Shown: piece after piece, positions 26,673 through 35,042 of the stretch
Layout of the letters: each line of letters opens with the position of its first letter
How positions within the stretch are numbered: position 1 is the stretch's first letter
NCBI RefSeq assembly: GCF_028281305.1
Contig: NZ_JANQKD010000026.1
Span: 1-49,291, forward strand
Source: Pelagibius sp.
Lineage (GTDB): Bacteria > Pseudomonadota > Alphaproteobacteria > Kiloniellales > Kiloniellaceae
Reading direction: 5' to 3'
Length of the DNA: 49,291 nt
Notes under the pieces: generated by a model
What the model saw: the letters and a program-made list of their open reading frames with translations, nothing else
Database searches by the model: none
Told to the model about the DNA's origin: nothing
Program-made: the position numbers and the translations under genes

Positions 26673-27340
26673 GCCAAACTCCCGCCCCTCTGGGCAAAGT
26701 AGGCCTCTTCCTCGGGGACGCCCTCGACCAGCGGCACGAAACGGACGTCGCCCAGGTGTTCTTCGACGATCTCGCCGCCCTCGCGCCGCAGGGACAGCAG
26801 GGCCTGGTCGCGCGAACTGCGGCCGACCGGCAGCACCATGCGCCCGCCCTCCGCCAACTGATCGACCAGGGCCGCCGGCACGTCGGCGGCCGCCGCGGTG
26901 ATCATGATGCGGTCGAAGGGCGCCTGCTCGGGCCAACCCTTCCAGCCGTCGCCATGACGCGTGGTGATGTTGTGCAGGCGCAGATCGAGGAAGCGCCGCT
27001 CCGCCGTCTCCAGCAGATCCTTGAATCGCTCGATGGTGTAGACCCGCCGGCAGAGCCGCGAAAGGACGGCGGCCTGGTAGCCGGAGCCGGTGCCGATCTC
27101 CAGCACCTTGGTGCGGCGGCTGGCGCCAAGCGCCTGGGTCATCAGGGCGACCACCTGCGGCTGACTGAGCGTCTGGCCCTGACCGATGGGGATCGCCACG
27201 TTCTCGTAGGCCTGATGACGGAAGCTATCGGGCGTGAAGGCCTCCCGCGGGATGCGCTCGATGGCCGAGAGCACGTCGGTGTCGGCGATACCGCCGCGCC
27301 GCAGCTCCATGATCAGCCGAATCTTGCGCGACGCCACCAT
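26669..27340 (-). CDS. pcm: Protein-L-isoaspartate O-methyltransferase
   Basis: PCM repairs damaged proteins by methylating L-isoaspartyl residues with S-adenosylmethionine. The 223-residue protein has the SAM-binding motif VLEIGTGSGYQAAVL (about residues 82-96) and the family block AYENVAIPIGQGQTLSQP (about 44-61). Starts and stops overlap on both sides (surE upstream, lipoprotein downstream), indicating tight operon structure. I chose the ATG at 27340 (MVASRKIRL) because the longer frame lies entirely within surE. Confidence 0.96.
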   Translation of the reverse strand: MVASRKIRLIMELRRGGIADTDVLSAIERIPREAFTPDSFRHQAYENVAIPIGQGQTLSQPQVVALMTQALGASRRTKVLEIGTGSGYQAAVLSRLCRRVYTIERFKDLLETAERRFLDLRLHNITTRHGDGWKGWPEQAPFDRIMITAAAADVPAALVDQLAEGGRMVLPVGRSSRDQALLSLRREGGEIVEEHLGDVRFVPLVEGVPEEEAYFAQRGGSLA

Positions 27341-28152
27341 CAGCCGAAGAGCTCCCTCAGGGATTTCATGCTTGCCCGGTGCGTCAGGTCCAGATGAAGG
27401 GGCGTGATCGAGATCCCGCCCTTGGCGGTCACCGCCAGATCGCTGTCGCGCTCCTCGGAAGTGTCGAGCTGGTAGCCACCGATCCACAGGAAACGCCGTC
27501 CCGAAGGATCGAAGGTCTCGTTGACGGTCGTCCCCTCGTCGCGGCGCCCCTGACGGCAGACCTCGATGCCGGTGACGTCCTCCGGCGCCACCGCCGGAAA
27601 GTTCACGTTGACCAGCAGGTCCTTGGTCCAGCGCATCTTCACCAGCTTGCGGACGATATCAGGCAGAAAGGCCTCCGGTACCTTCCAGCGGGCGATACCG
27701 TCCTCCCCGCGCTGCTGGGAGAATGCGATGGCCGGGATGCCCAGCAGGGCCGCTTCCATGGTCGCGGCGATGGTGCCCGAATAGGTCACGTCCTCGGCCA
27801 GATTGCCGCCGTCGTTGATGCCGGACAGCACGAGGTCCGGCAGCCGGTCGGCAAGGATCCGGTGATGGGCGACCAGCACGCAGTCGGTGGGCGTGCCGTC
27901 CACGGAAAAGCGCTTGCTGCCCAGGCGCCTTTCCCGCAATGGCCGGCGCAGGGTCAGCGAATGGCTGGTCGCCGATTGTTCGCTTTCCGGCGCCACCACC
28001 CAGACGTCGTCGCTCAAGGTCTTGGCGAGCTTCACCAGCACCTTCAGCCCCGGCGCGTTGATACCGTCGTCGTTGGTGACGAGGATGCGCGCACGCCTCA
28101 GATTGATGCCAGATTTGCCGGTGCCAGATTTGCCGGTGCCGCTCTTAGCCAT
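27340..28152 (-). CDS. surE: 5'/3'-nucleotidase SurE
   Basis: SurE is a metal-dependent phosphatase acting on nucleoside monophosphates and short polyphosphate. The 270-residue protein has the N-terminal metal site [13 protein letters not shown] (about residues 23-35), the [16 protein letters not shown] block and the [11 protein letters not shown] metal ligand region. An N-terminal extension consists of repeats of TGKSG encoded by a 15-bp tandem duplication (28108-28137). A shorter start is not available because no later ATG precedes the metal site, so the extension is probably translated. It overlaps the end of serS by 8 bp and shares a transcript with pcm and the lipoprotein, as in many proteobacteria. 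Confidence 0.96.
   Translation of the reverse strand: MAKSGTGKSGTGKSGINLRRARILVTNDDGINAPGLKVLVKLAKTLSDDVWVVAPESEQSATSHSLTLRRPLRERRLGSKRFSVDGTPTDCVLVAHHRILADRLPDLVLSGINDGGNLAEDVTYSGTIAATMEAALLGIPAIAFSQQRGEDGIARWKVPEAFLPDIVRKLVKMRWTKDLLVNVNFPAVAPEDVTGIEVCRQGRRDEGTTVNETFDPSGRRFLWIGGYQLDTSEERDSDLAVTAKGGISITPLHLDLTHRASMKSLRELFG
28108..28137. repeat. 15-bp exact tandem duplication in the surE start
   Basis: GCCAGATTTGCCGGT at 28108-28122 and 28123-28137. On the minus strand each unit encodes five in-frame residues, so SurE begins with repeated TGKSG. The array ends 15 bp from the surE ATG and 8 bp from the serS stop. Confidence 0.92.
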
Positions 28153-29422
28153 GATCGCCGATCACCTCCAGCCCGCCCATGTAGGGCCGCAGGGCTTCCG
28201 GCACGGCGATGCTGCCGTTACCCTGCTGGTAGTTTTCCATGACCGCGATCAGGGCGCGGCCCACCGCAACGCCGGAGCCGTTAAGGCTGTGTACGAAGCG
28301 GGTGCCCTTTTCATCCACGGGCCGGTAGCGCGCCTTCATGCGCCGCGCCTGGAAATCCAGGCAGTTGGAGCAGCTCGAAATCTCGCGATAGGCCTTCTGC
28401 CCCGGCAGCCAGACCTCGACGTCGTAGGTTTTGGCAGCGCCGAAGCCTATGTCCCCGGTGGAAAGCACCATCACGCGGTACGGCAGGCCGAGGCGCTTCA
28501 TCACCTCTTCGGCACAGCCCACCATGCGCTCGTGCTCGGCGGCAGAGTCCTCGGGGCGCGTGATGGAGACCAGCTCCACCTTCTCGAACTGATGCTGGCG
28601 CAGCATGCCGCGGGTGTCGCGCCCGGCCGAGCCCGCTTCCGAGCGGAAGCAGGGCGTGAGTGCCGTCACCCGGATCGGCAGCGCGTCTGACTCCAGGATC
28701 TCGCCCGCCACCAGATTGGTCAGCGGCACCTCTGCCGTCGGAATCAGCCAGTGATCGCTGGTGGTGCGGAACTGGTCCTCGGCGAACTTCGGCAACTGCC
28801 CGGTGCCGTAGAGCACGTGGTCGCGCACCAGCAGCGGCGGTGCCACTTCCTCATAGCCGTGCTCGGTGGTGTGCAGGTCGATCATGAACTGGGCCAGCGC
28901 CCGATGCAGCCGGGCGATCTGTCCGCGCATCACCACAAAGCGCGAGCCGGAAAGCTTGGCCGCGGTCTCGAAATCCAGAAAGCCCAGCGCCTCGCCCAGC
29001 TCGTAGTGCTCCTTGGGCGGAAAGGCGAAGTCGGTCGGCGCCAGGTGCTCGCGCAGGCAGACGTTGGCATCCTCATCAGCCCCTTCCGGTACGTCCGGCA
29101 GTGTGGGGTTGGGGATGCCGCTCAGGAGGTCGCCAAGCTCGGCGCTGAGCCGCCGCTCCGCGTCCTCGGCATCGGCCATCCGGGTCTTGAGTCCGGAGAC
29201 CTCCTCCATCAGGGCCGTCGCGTCCTCGCCCTTGCGCTTGGCCTCGCCGATGGCCTTGGAGGCTTCGTTGCGGCGCGTCTGCATGGCCTGCAGCTCGGCC
29301 TGGGTCGCCCGGTGCCGGGAGTCGATGGACAGCACGGCCTCCGACAGCGGATCGAGGCCGCGGCGTTTCAGCGCGGCGTCGAGGGCCTCAGGCTCGTCGC
29401 GAATCCATTTGATGTCCAGCAT
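28145..29422 (-). CDS. serS: Serine--tRNA ligase
   Basis: SerRS charges tRNA-Ser (and tRNA-Sec) with serine. The 425-residue protein has the N-terminal coiled-coil tRNA-binding arm (about residues 30-105, rich in E, R, K and A) and a class II catalytic core with motif 2 [27 protein letters not shown] and motif 3 [18 protein letters not shown]. It starts [21 protein letters not shown], the standard start. A good promoter lies 45 bp upstream, and surE, pcm and the lipoprotein gene overlap in series downstream. Confidence 0.98.
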   Translation of the reverse strand: MLDIKWIRDEPEALDAALKRRGLDPLSEAVLSIDSRHRATQAELQAMQTRRNEASKAIGEAKRKGEDATALMEEVSGLKTRMADAEDAERRLSAELGDLLSGIPNPTLPDVPEGADEDANVCLREHLAPTDFAFPPKEHYELGEALGFLDFETAAKLSGSRFVVMRGQIARLHRALAQFMIDLHTTEHGYEEVAPPLLVRDHVLYGTGQLPKFAEDQFRTTSDHWLIPTAEVPLTNLVAGEILESDALPIRVTALTPCFRSEAGSAGRDTRGMLRQHQFEKVELVSITRPEDSAAEHERMVGCAEEVMKRLGLPYRVMVLSTGDIGFGAAKTYDVEVWLPGQKAYREISSCSNCLDFQARRMKARYRPVDEKGTRFVHSLNGSGVAVGRALIAVMENYQQGNGSIAVPEALRPYMGGLEVIGDHG

Positions 29423-29466
29423 GGGCGGTCAGTCGAATCGGGTCTGTTGCTAAGCGAATCGAAGGA

Positions 29467-29496
29467 CTTATACGGTCCCCGCGCGGCGCCTGTCCA
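29467..29496 (-). promoter_or_regulatory. Promoter of the serS-surE-pcm-lipoprotein operon
   Basis: On the minus strand TGGACA (29496-29491), an 18-bp spacer and TATAAG (29472-29467), each matching five of six consensus bases. It would give a leader of about 40 nt before the serS ATG at 29422. Confidence 0.6.
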
Positions 29497-29572
29497 CGCC
29501 GGACTGGCCCGATTCGCCCAACAAATGTCATCGCCGGACCGCCAGGCCCTTCACGGAAAACCGCAGCCTTCG

Positions 29573-29610
29573 GGGCGAAGCCCTTCGCCCGATTCGGCAA
29601 TTTCGCCGAA
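29573..29610 (-). terminator. Hairpin pair after tatC, possible end of the tat operon
   Basis: Two adjacent stems, TTCGGC/GCCGAA (29593-29610) and GGGCGAAG/CTTCGCCC (29573-29590, two-base loop), lie 58-95 bp downstream of the tatC stop and upstream of the serS promoter. No T-tract is present, so intrinsic termination is uncertain. Confidence 0.4.
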
Positions 29611-29667
29611 GGTAAAGTGATCTGTGAAGAAGACTGTTGGGACTGCCTGCCGCCCGCCCGCCGGCCG

Positions 29668-30546
29668 TCAGGTCGTCGCCGGCGACGTGCCGCCACTCCC
29701 CCCGCTGCTCTCTTCACCGCTGTCGTCGCCGCCCAGTTCGTCGTCATCCAGGTCGTCGTATTCGTCCTTCGGACGGCTGCGCTCGACCCACTTGGCCATG
29801 TAGATGGAGATCTCGTAGAGCAGGACGATGGGGATCGCCAGGGAGAGCTGGCTGATCGGATCCGGCGGGGTGAAGATCGCCGCGAAGATGAAGACGCCGA
29901 CGATGGCGTACTTGCGCTTGGCCGCCATGCCCTTGGAGGTGGCGAGGCCGACCCTTGCCAGAAGGGTCATGATCACCGGTAGCTGGAAGCAGAGCCCGAA
30001 GGCGAAGATCAGCTTCATCATCAGCGAGAAGTACTCGGCTACCCGCTGTTCCAATTCAATGGGCAGGTTGCCGTCTCCGCCTGACGTCTCGAAGGCGATG
30101 AAGAACTCCACGACGAAGGGGAAGATGATCCAGTAGACCAGACCGCCGCCGAGGAAGAACAGGAAGGGCGTCGCCGCCAGGAAGGGCGCGAAGGCCGCCT
30201 TCTCGTGCCTGTAAAGGCCGGGCGCAACGAACAGCCAGAGCTGCATGAGAAAGACCGGCGCGCAGATGAAGGCGGCGGCGAAGAAGGCAACCTTGACGTA
30301 GGTGAAGAAGACCTCGGTCAAATTGGTGAAGATCAGGCGCGGCGGGCGGTTGTCCTCCCGCCCCTCGAGCAGGACGTCGGCCAGCGGCCTGGCGAGGAAA
30401 TCGAAGATCTGTTCGGCGAAGAAGAAGCAGACCAGGAAGACCACCAGAAGCGAGGCGACCGACCAGAGGAGCCTCTGGCGCAGCTCGATCAGATGATCGA
30501 GCAACGGCATCTTTTTCTCGTCGTGGGAGTCGGTCACCGTGGTCAT
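29668..30546 (-). CDS. tatC: Twin-arginine translocase subunit TatC
   Basis: TatC recognises twin-arginine signal peptides and forms the receptor core of the Tat pathway for folded proteins. The 292-residue protein has the hallmark DHLIELRQRLL motif (about residues 17-27), the FTNLTEVF segment, the first-cytoplasmic-loop glutamate (LYRHEKAAF) and all six membrane helices, ending with FTPPDPISQLSLAIP. The C-terminus is an unusually long acidic tail (DDLDDDELGGDDS and onward). Its ATG overlaps by 4 bp the stop of an upstream truncated tatC-like gene. It is the last gene of the tat cluster. Confidence 0.97.
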   Translation of the reverse strand: MTTVTDSHDEKKMPLLDHLIELRQRLLWSVASLLVVFLVCFFFAEQIFDFLARPLADVLLEGREDNRPPRLIFTNLTEVFFTYVKVAFFAAAFICAPVFLMQLWLFVAPGLYRHEKAAFAPFLAATPFLFFLGGGLVYWIIFPFVVEFFIAFETSGGDGNLPIELEQRVAEYFSLMMKLIFAFGLCFQLPVIMTLLARVGLATSKGMAAKRKYAIVGVFIFAAIFTPPDPISQLSLAIPIVLLYEISIYMAKWVERSRPKDEYDDLDDDELGGDDSGEESSGGSGGTSPATT

Positions 30547-31175
30547 TCGTAACTGCCGGAGCTGCTGCCGGAAAGCCTCACGGCCTTACCCACACGACTC
30601 AAGACAAACAATGCTGCCGGCAGCACAAAGCAAAGCGCAGTGGCAGCAATAACCTTCATCAGCAGATACAGGTGTCCCTCGACCCAAAGATCCGCCCATA
30701 CGACCCGATCAAACTCGGAACCCGGCCCCTGCAGTTCAGCAATGGGGCCTGCGACAAAGGGAAAAACGACGTAGTAGGCCAGCGCTCCCCCAAGCAGAAG
30801 GGGCAGCGCCAAAACCGCGATCGTGGTGCCCTCTCCCAGGTTCGACGGCTCGCGGCGCCGCCCGGCCCAGTACGCCTGGAATTGGTACAAGATGAACGGA
30901 AAGCACAGGAAAGCAGCCGCGAAAAGCGCCACCGTCGCATACATGCCGAAGAGCGCTTTGAGGGAGGTGAACTGGTAAGCGCTATGCGCTTCGACCATGT
31001 TGTTTTCGATCAGAACAGAGAGCACCGGCTGCAACAGAAAACCGAGTATCTGCTCCGCGAAAAAGAAGCAGACTAGAAAGACCACCAAGAGCGCGGACGA
31101 GCAGTAGGCTACGCGACGAAGCGGCCCAGCTTGCAGCCTTCTTTTTGAGTCTTGCGCCTCGGTCGCCGTGGTCAT
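30543..31175 (-). CDS. Truncated, diverged TatC paralogue between tatB and tatC
   Basis: This 210-residue protein is plainly derived from TatC. Its start (MTTATEAQDSKRRL) parallels the MTTVTDSHDEKKMP of the adjacent TatC, and the first helix LLVVFLVCFFFAEQI is identical. Further matches are FTSL (FTNL in TatC), FAAAF and LLMK-LCF-LP. But HLxELRxRL is lost (LRRVAYCSS instead), the FTNLTEVF glutamate is Lys, and the protein stops after the fourth helix with a polar GSSSGSYE end, so helices 5-6 and the DPxSQ region are missing. It overlaps tatB and tatC by 4 bp each (ATGA both), so it is translationally embedded and presumably expressed. There is no frameshift. Signal recognition residues are gone, so it is unlikely to be a working receptor; a regulatory or structural role, or slow decay after duplication, is inference. 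Confidence 0.85.
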   Translation of the reverse strand: MTTATEAQDSKRRLQAGPLRRVAYCSSALLVVFLVCFFFAEQILGFLLQPVLSVLIENNMVEAHSAYQFTSLKALFGMYATVALFAAAFLCFPFILYQFQAYWAGRRREPSNLGEGTTIAVLALPLLLGGALAYYVVFPFVAGPIAELQGPGSEFDRVVWADLWVEGHLYLLMKVIAATALCFVLPAALFVLSRVGKAVRLSGSSSGSYE

Positions 31176-31675
31176 GCCGACTGCTTACTGTCCTGCTTCG
31201 ACGCTTGCGCCGGTTCGGTGGATGGGGCTTCGGTCTCCGCGGGTTTGCCCGTGTCCAGCGAATGGGGCGGTGCAACCGGTGCCGCCGGCTTGGACATCAG
31301 AACCGAAGCCTTGGCCGCATTGCTGTCGTCGGAAGGCTCGGCTTCGGCACTCGTGCTGTCGGCGGGCTGTTCGCGCCGTGCCTCGCGCTCGATATCGCGG
31401 ACTTCGTCGGCCACGTCGCCGGTGGGGTCAATCGCGTTGCTGATCGTCTTCTCGAGATTGCCGCGCCGGGTTTCCTCCAGCATCTTCCGGGCGTCATCGA
31501 GCTCGGCTTCGCGGACCATGTCGTCGATCCCCGACTGAAACTCGCGCGTCAGCGAGCGCGCCTTGCGCACCCACTGCGAGACGGTCTTCAGCGTTCCGGG
31601 AAGATCTTTCGGTCCGATGACGATGAGGGCGATCAACGCGATCACCATCATCTCGGTCCAGCCGATATCAAACAT
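31172..31675 (-). CDS. tatB: Twin-arginine translocase subunit TatB
   Basis: TatB forms the substrate receptor with TatC. The 167-residue protein has the N-terminal helix with the diagnostic MFDIGWTEMMVIALIALIVIGPKDLP (glutamate at position 8 in the membrane, GP hinge), then a long amphipathic helix and a polar tail rich in E, A, S and P. It lies 53 bp downstream of tatA and overlaps the tatC-like gene by 4 bp. Confidence 0.96.
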   Translation of the reverse strand: MFDIGWTEMMVIALIALIVIGPKDLPGTLKTVSQWVRKARSLTREFQSGIDDMVREAELDDARKMLEETRRGNLEKTISNAIDPTGDVADEVRDIEREARREQPADSTSAEAEPSDDSNAAKASVLMSKPAAPVAPPHSLDTGKPAETEAPSTEPAQASKQDSKQSA

Positions 31676-31728
31676 GGCCGCCCGTCATTTCAGGGAAAAG
31701 ACTCAAGACACGGCGTGAGGGCAGACCC

Positions 31729-31977
31729 TCAGCCGTTTGCAGCCTTGTCCTTTTCCTCGGTGGACGCCATGGCCGGCGCCTCCTGGTCGATCACCTTGGT
31801 GTCGTCCCCGTCGGCGGCCTTGTCCTTGGCCTTCTGATCTTCTTTCAGGCCCTTTTTGAAGGCGTTGATACCCTGTCCCATGTCACGCATCAGCTTGGGG
31901 ATTTTTCCACCCCCACCGAAGAGGACAAGAACCACCACCAGCACAATGAGCCAGTGCCAAATACTAAAGGTTCCCAT
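31729..31977 (-). CDS. tatA: Twin-arginine translocase subunit TatA
   Basis: TatA multimerises to form the translocation patch. The 82-residue protein has the single N-terminal helix [21 protein letters not shown], the conserved FG motif, the amphipathic segment [19 protein letters not shown], and a charged tail. The ribosome-binding site AAGGAGAT is strong. It is the first tat gene, with a candidate promoter at 32020-32048. Confidence 0.96.
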   Translation of the reverse strand: MGTFSIWHWLIVLVVVLVLFGGGGKIPKLMRDMGQGINAFKKGLKEDQKAKDKAADGDDTKVIDQEAPAMASTEEKDKAANG

Positions 31978-32019
31978 TCCGGGATCTCCTTACTTTTGTC
32001 GTGAGGCCTCTTGTCGCGG

Positions 32020-32048
32020 ACTATGGCAAAAAGGCCCGTGCGCCGCAA
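32020..32048 (-). promoter_or_regulatory. Candidate promoter of the tat operon
   Basis: On the minus strand TTGCGG (32048-32043), a 17-bp spacer and CATAGT (32025-32020). The -35 is weak (three of six) and the -10 fair (four of six). It would separate tat transcription from the upstream ABC ATPase gene. Confidence 0.4.
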
Positions 32049-32066
32049 CGATCCTGGCCAAAAGGG

Positions 32067-33161
32067 TTAATCCGTCTCCCGCGGAAAAACAAAGGCTTGC
32101 GAGCGATCGAGCTCAACCCGCAGGCGCTCGTTCTCGGGCGGCAAGAAACGCCCGGGCACCCGAGCATGGAAGTGTGTCTCTTGATCGGTTACGTCAAGCG
32201 CGCGGATATGGATGAGGCTGGTCCGCCCCATCAGCCGCGCCGCCATCACCTCCACCGCCTGCTCCGGCGCCGCGCTGCCGTTGGCGGCCGCGAAGGGGCG
32301 CAGATGCAGCGCCTCCGGGCGGATCAGAACCTCCACCGCGGTGCCCTCCGCCAAGCCGCCGGAGTCCACCGGGCCGAAGGGTGTGGATACCTGTCCCGTG
32401 TGAACAACGCTCTCCAAAATATTGATTTCACCGAAAAAAGAGGCAACAAAAGCGTCCACAGGCTGGTAGTAGAGCTCCGCCGGCGTCCCCTCCTGCACGA
32501 CCTGCCCTTCCCGCATCAGGGCGATGCGGTCGGCCATGAACATGGCCTCCTCCGGATCGTGGGTCACCATCAGGGTGGTGGTGCCGCTCTCCTTCAGAAC
32601 ATGCAGCGTCTCGTCCCGCACCTTCTGGCGCAGCCGGGCATCGAGGTTGGAGAAGGGTTCGTCCAGCAGCATAACCCGTGGCCGTGGTGCCAGGGCCCGC
32701 GCCAGCGCCACCCGCTGCTGCTGGCCGCCGGAAAGCGTGTGGGGATAGGCCTCAGCGGACTGGGCCATGCCGACCCGTTCCAGCGCCTCAAGCACGCGTG
32801 ACCGGCGCTCTGCCGCCGGCAGGCCCTTGAGCCCGAAGGCCACATTGGCGGCAATCGTCAGATGGGGAAAGAGCGCATAGTCCTGGAAAACCAGGCCGAC
32901 AGAACGGCTCTCCGGCGGCATCTCCCGGCCCGCGCCGGCTACCTCCTGGCCGCCGATCAGCACCCGGCCGCGCTGCAGGGCTTCCAGGCCCGCCGCCACC
33001 CTCAGGGCGGTTGTCTTGCCGCAACCGGAAGGACCCAGCAGACAGACGACCTCGCCCGAAGATAGGGAGAGGCTCAGGTCGTCGACAGCCTGGAGGTCGC
33101 CAAAGGCATGACTGACGTGCTCAAGAACGAGGGCTGATGGGACGGGCGCTTGCATCGACAT
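32067..33161 (-). CDS. ABC transporter ATP-binding protein, FbpC/PotA type, no adjacent permease
   Basis: The protein has about 364 residues. The nucleotide-binding domain (about residues 10-240) has Walker A GPSGCGKTTALR, Q-loop VFQDYALFPHLT, signature LSGGQQQRVALARA, Walker B VMLLDEPFSNLD and switch His in MVTHDPEEAM. A C-terminal TOBE-type domain (about 260-360) is typical of ferric iron, polyamine or sulfate importers; the sequence FSNLDARLRQKVRDE is most like FbpC. No permease or binding protein is encoded nearby, so the transported substrate and partner are unknown. It is inserted between scpB and tatA. The start is uncertain (ATG at 33188, 33161 or 33155); I chose 33161. Confidence 0.88.
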   Translation of the reverse strand: MSMQAPVPSALVLEHVSHAFGDLQAVDDLSLSLSSGEVVCLLGPSGCGKTTALRVAAGLEALQRGRVLIGGQEVAGAGREMPPESRSVGLVFQDYALFPHLTIAANVAFGLKGLPAAERRSRVLEALERVGMAQSAEAYPHTLSGGQQQRVALARALAPRPRVMLLDEPFSNLDARLRQKVRDETLHVLKESGTTTLMVTHDPEEAMFMADRIALMREGQVVQEGTPAELYYQPVDAFVASFFGEINILESVVHTGQVSTPFGPVDSGGLAEGTAVEVLIRPEALHLRPFAAANGSAAPEQAVEVMAARLMGRTSLIHIRALDVTDQETHFHARVPGRFLPPENERLRVELDRSQAFVFPRETD

Positions 33162-33246
33162 TCCGGCGGATTGGACCGCCCTTGCCATACTGACTTGCCG
33201 CCGGTTCTGCAAGCCGTTCGCAACGGATTGCCGCCGTGCCGTGCCG

Positions 33247-34239
33247 TCAGCCGTGGCCGCGTTTGGCGCCCTCTGCGTTCAGGTCGACGAGTTCGCCCCT
33301 CTCTTCGTCCGCCGGCTCGTCGTCCTTAGAGTCATCCTCAGAGTCATCCTCGTCCGGGCCATGCTCTTCCGGTTCACGGGCTTCCTGGTCTTCCGGCTCT
33401 GTCGCGGTCTGCTCCGGCGCGGGTTCGTCCTCTGCGGGTTCGTCCTCTGCGGGCTCGTCCTCTGCGGGCTCGTCTTCCGCGTCCGGCGCCCCGGCGCCGT
33501 CTTGGTCCTCGGCGGAGAGTGCGGCGAGGTCGACCTCCTGCGGCAGCAGGTTCTCGCCGAACTCCGGATCGAGCACCCCCTCGTCACCCTCGGCGAGGCC
33601 GCCCTCGCCGTTTTCGTCCTCGGCTTCTTCCCCGTCCTCGTCGACCGCCTCCGGCGCCACCTCGCCAACCCCCGGCAGCAGACCGCGGTCGCCCAGCGCA
33701 GTGATCGCCGGCCGGCTGTCCAGCAGCCCGGCCGCCTTCAACTCCTCGGCGCCCGGCAGTGCATCGAGGGAGTCCAGGCCGAAGTGGTCGAGAAAGGCCT
33801 CGCTGGTGCCCCAGGTGACCGGCCGCCCCGGCGTCTTGCGCCGCCCCTTGGGGCGTATCCAGCCGATTTCCAGCAGCGTGTCGAGCGTGCCCTTGGAAAG
33901 CGCGACGCCGCGGATCTCTTCGATTTCGCCGCGGGTCACCGGCTGGTGGTAGGCGATCACCGCCAGGGTCTCCAGGGCAACGCGCGAGAGCTTGCGGACG
34001 ACCTTGGTCTCCAACTCCATGCGCGGCGCAAGGTCGACCGCGGTGCGAAAGGCCCAGCGCCCGCCGCGCTTGACCAGGTTCACGCCGCGGTTCGCGTAGA
34101 GCGTTTCCAGATCGCTCAGGATCGCATCCAGATCGGTGTCTTCCGGCAGGAAGCGGGCCAACTGGGCCGGCGCCAGCGGCTCGGCAGAGGCAAAGAGCAG
34201 GGCCTCGACCAGCCGCACGTTGTCAAAGTCAGTGCTCAT
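33247..34239 (-). CDS. scpB: Segregation and condensation protein B
   Basis: ScpB dimers bind the ScpA kleisin in the SMC-ScpAB condensin. The first 185 residues form the winged-helix core (VRLVEALLFASAEPL at the N-terminus, LETLAVIAYHQPVTRGEIEEIRG in the middle, TYGTSEAFLDHFGLDSL-like end reading VTWGTSEAFLDHFGL). The remaining ~145 residues are an extremely acidic, disordered tail with EDEPA repeated four times (15-bp DNA repeats at 33419-33478). The total of 330 is far above the usual 180-250. It overlaps scpA by 4 bp. Confidence 0.95.
   Translation of the reverse strand: MSTDFDNVRLVEALLFASAEPLAPAQLARFLPEDTDLDAILSDLETLYANRGVNLVKRGGRWAFRTAVDLAPRMELETKVVRKLSRVALETLAVIAYHQPVTRGEIEEIRGVALSKGTLDTLLEIGWIRPKGRRKTPGRPVTWGTSEAFLDHFGLDSLDALPGAEELKAAGLLDSRPAITALGDRGLLPGVGEVAPEAVDEDGEEAEDENGEGGLAEGDEGVLDPEFGENLLPQEVDLAALSAEDQDGAGAPDAEDEPAEDEPAEDEPAEDEPAPEQTATEPEDQEAREPEEHGPDEDDSEDDSKDDEPADEERGELVDLNAEGAKRGHG
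33419..33478. repeat. 15-bp in-frame tandem repeat, four copies, in the scpB tail
   Basis: Four 15-bp units start at 33419, 33434, 33449 and 33464 (GCGGGTTCGTCCTCT and single-base variants). They encode the repeated EDEPA of the ScpB tail. Confidence 0.92.
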
Positions 34240-35042
34240 GGATGCTCCTGTTGTTCCTCATCGGTGCCGCGCAGATAGATTGTGCCGAAGGTGCCGTCCT
34301 GGCGAATGCGCAGCTTGCCCGCCTTGCAGAGTTCAAGGCTGGCCGCGAAGGTCGAGGCCAGGGCCGAGCGGGTCAGCAGCGGATCACCGCGCAGTTCAGG
34401 CGGCAGGAACGACGACAGCGACCGCCAGCCCGGAACCGGCATCCCGAACAGCGAGGACAGGCGCGACATTGCTTCGTCGACCGAGTAGAGCTCGGTCGCC
34501 TTGATCTCCAGGTTGGTGACGGTGGCGCGGGACTTGTTTCGCCCATAGGCCTTCAAGAGGTCGTAGAGGCTGGCGTCATAGGTTGTGGTGGTCCGCGTGC
34601 GCAGCCGCTCCGGCGTGCCGCGGGCGAAGATGTCGTGCGCCAGCTGCGGCAGCGCCATCAGTTTCTGGCCGGCGTCGCGCATAGCCTGCAGGCGCTGCAT
34701 CTGGAACTTCAGCGCCGCCGCCATCTCGGCGCCCGTCGGTTCCTCCTCGCCGCCCACCTCCGGCAGCAGCAGACGCGACTTGAGGTAGGCCAGCCAGGCG
34801 GCCATGACCAAGTAGTCGGCCGCCAGCTCCAGGCGGATGGCCCGCGCTTCCTTCACGAAGTCGAGGTACTGCTCGGCGAGATCCAGGATGCGGATCTGGG
34901 TCAGATCGACCTTCTGATCGCGCGCCAGCTCCAGCAACACGTCGATGGGCCCGGCATAGCCGTCCAGTTCCAGCAACAGGCGGTCGCGGGTGGCGCTGCG
35001 CGCACCCTCGACACCTTCTTCAAAGGGGATCACATCGCTCAC
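34236..35042 (-). CDS. scpA: Segregation and condensation protein A (kleisin)
   Basis: ScpA bridges the SMC heads with ScpB to organise the chromosome. The 268-residue protein has the N-terminal kleisin block LELDGYAGPIDVLLELARDQKVDLTQIRI (about residues 19-47) and a C-terminal winged helix. I chose the GTG at 35042: its first codons (VSDVIPFEE) directly precede the conserved block, and the GTG overlaps the TGA of the upstream protease gene (GTGA), which signals coupling. The frame upstream of the GTG overlaps the protease gene. Confidence 0.95.
   Translation of the reverse strand: MSDVIPFEEGVEGARSATRDRLLLELDGYAGPIDVLLELARDQKVDLTQIRILDLAEQYLDFVKEARAIRLELAADYLVMAAWLAYLKSRLLLPEVGGEEEPTGAEMAAALKFQMQRLQAMRDAGQKLMALPQLAHDIFARGTPERLRTRTTTTYDASLYDLLKAYGRNKSRATVTNLEIKATELYSVDEAMSRLSSLFGMPVPGWRSLSSFLPPELRGDPLLTRSALASTFAASLELCKAGKLRIRQDGTFGTIYLRGTDEEQQEHP

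Noticed and set aside
28108..28152. P-loop at the SurE N-terminus
   Set aside because: The GKS residues arise from a 15-bp tandem duplication and lack the surrounding fold of a nucleotide-binding site.
30543..31175. Assembly error or frameshifted duplicate of tatC
   Set aside because: The frame is intact over 210 codons, both junctions have clean 4-bp overlaps, and the sequence is well diverged from tatC, so a simple assembly repeat is unlikely.
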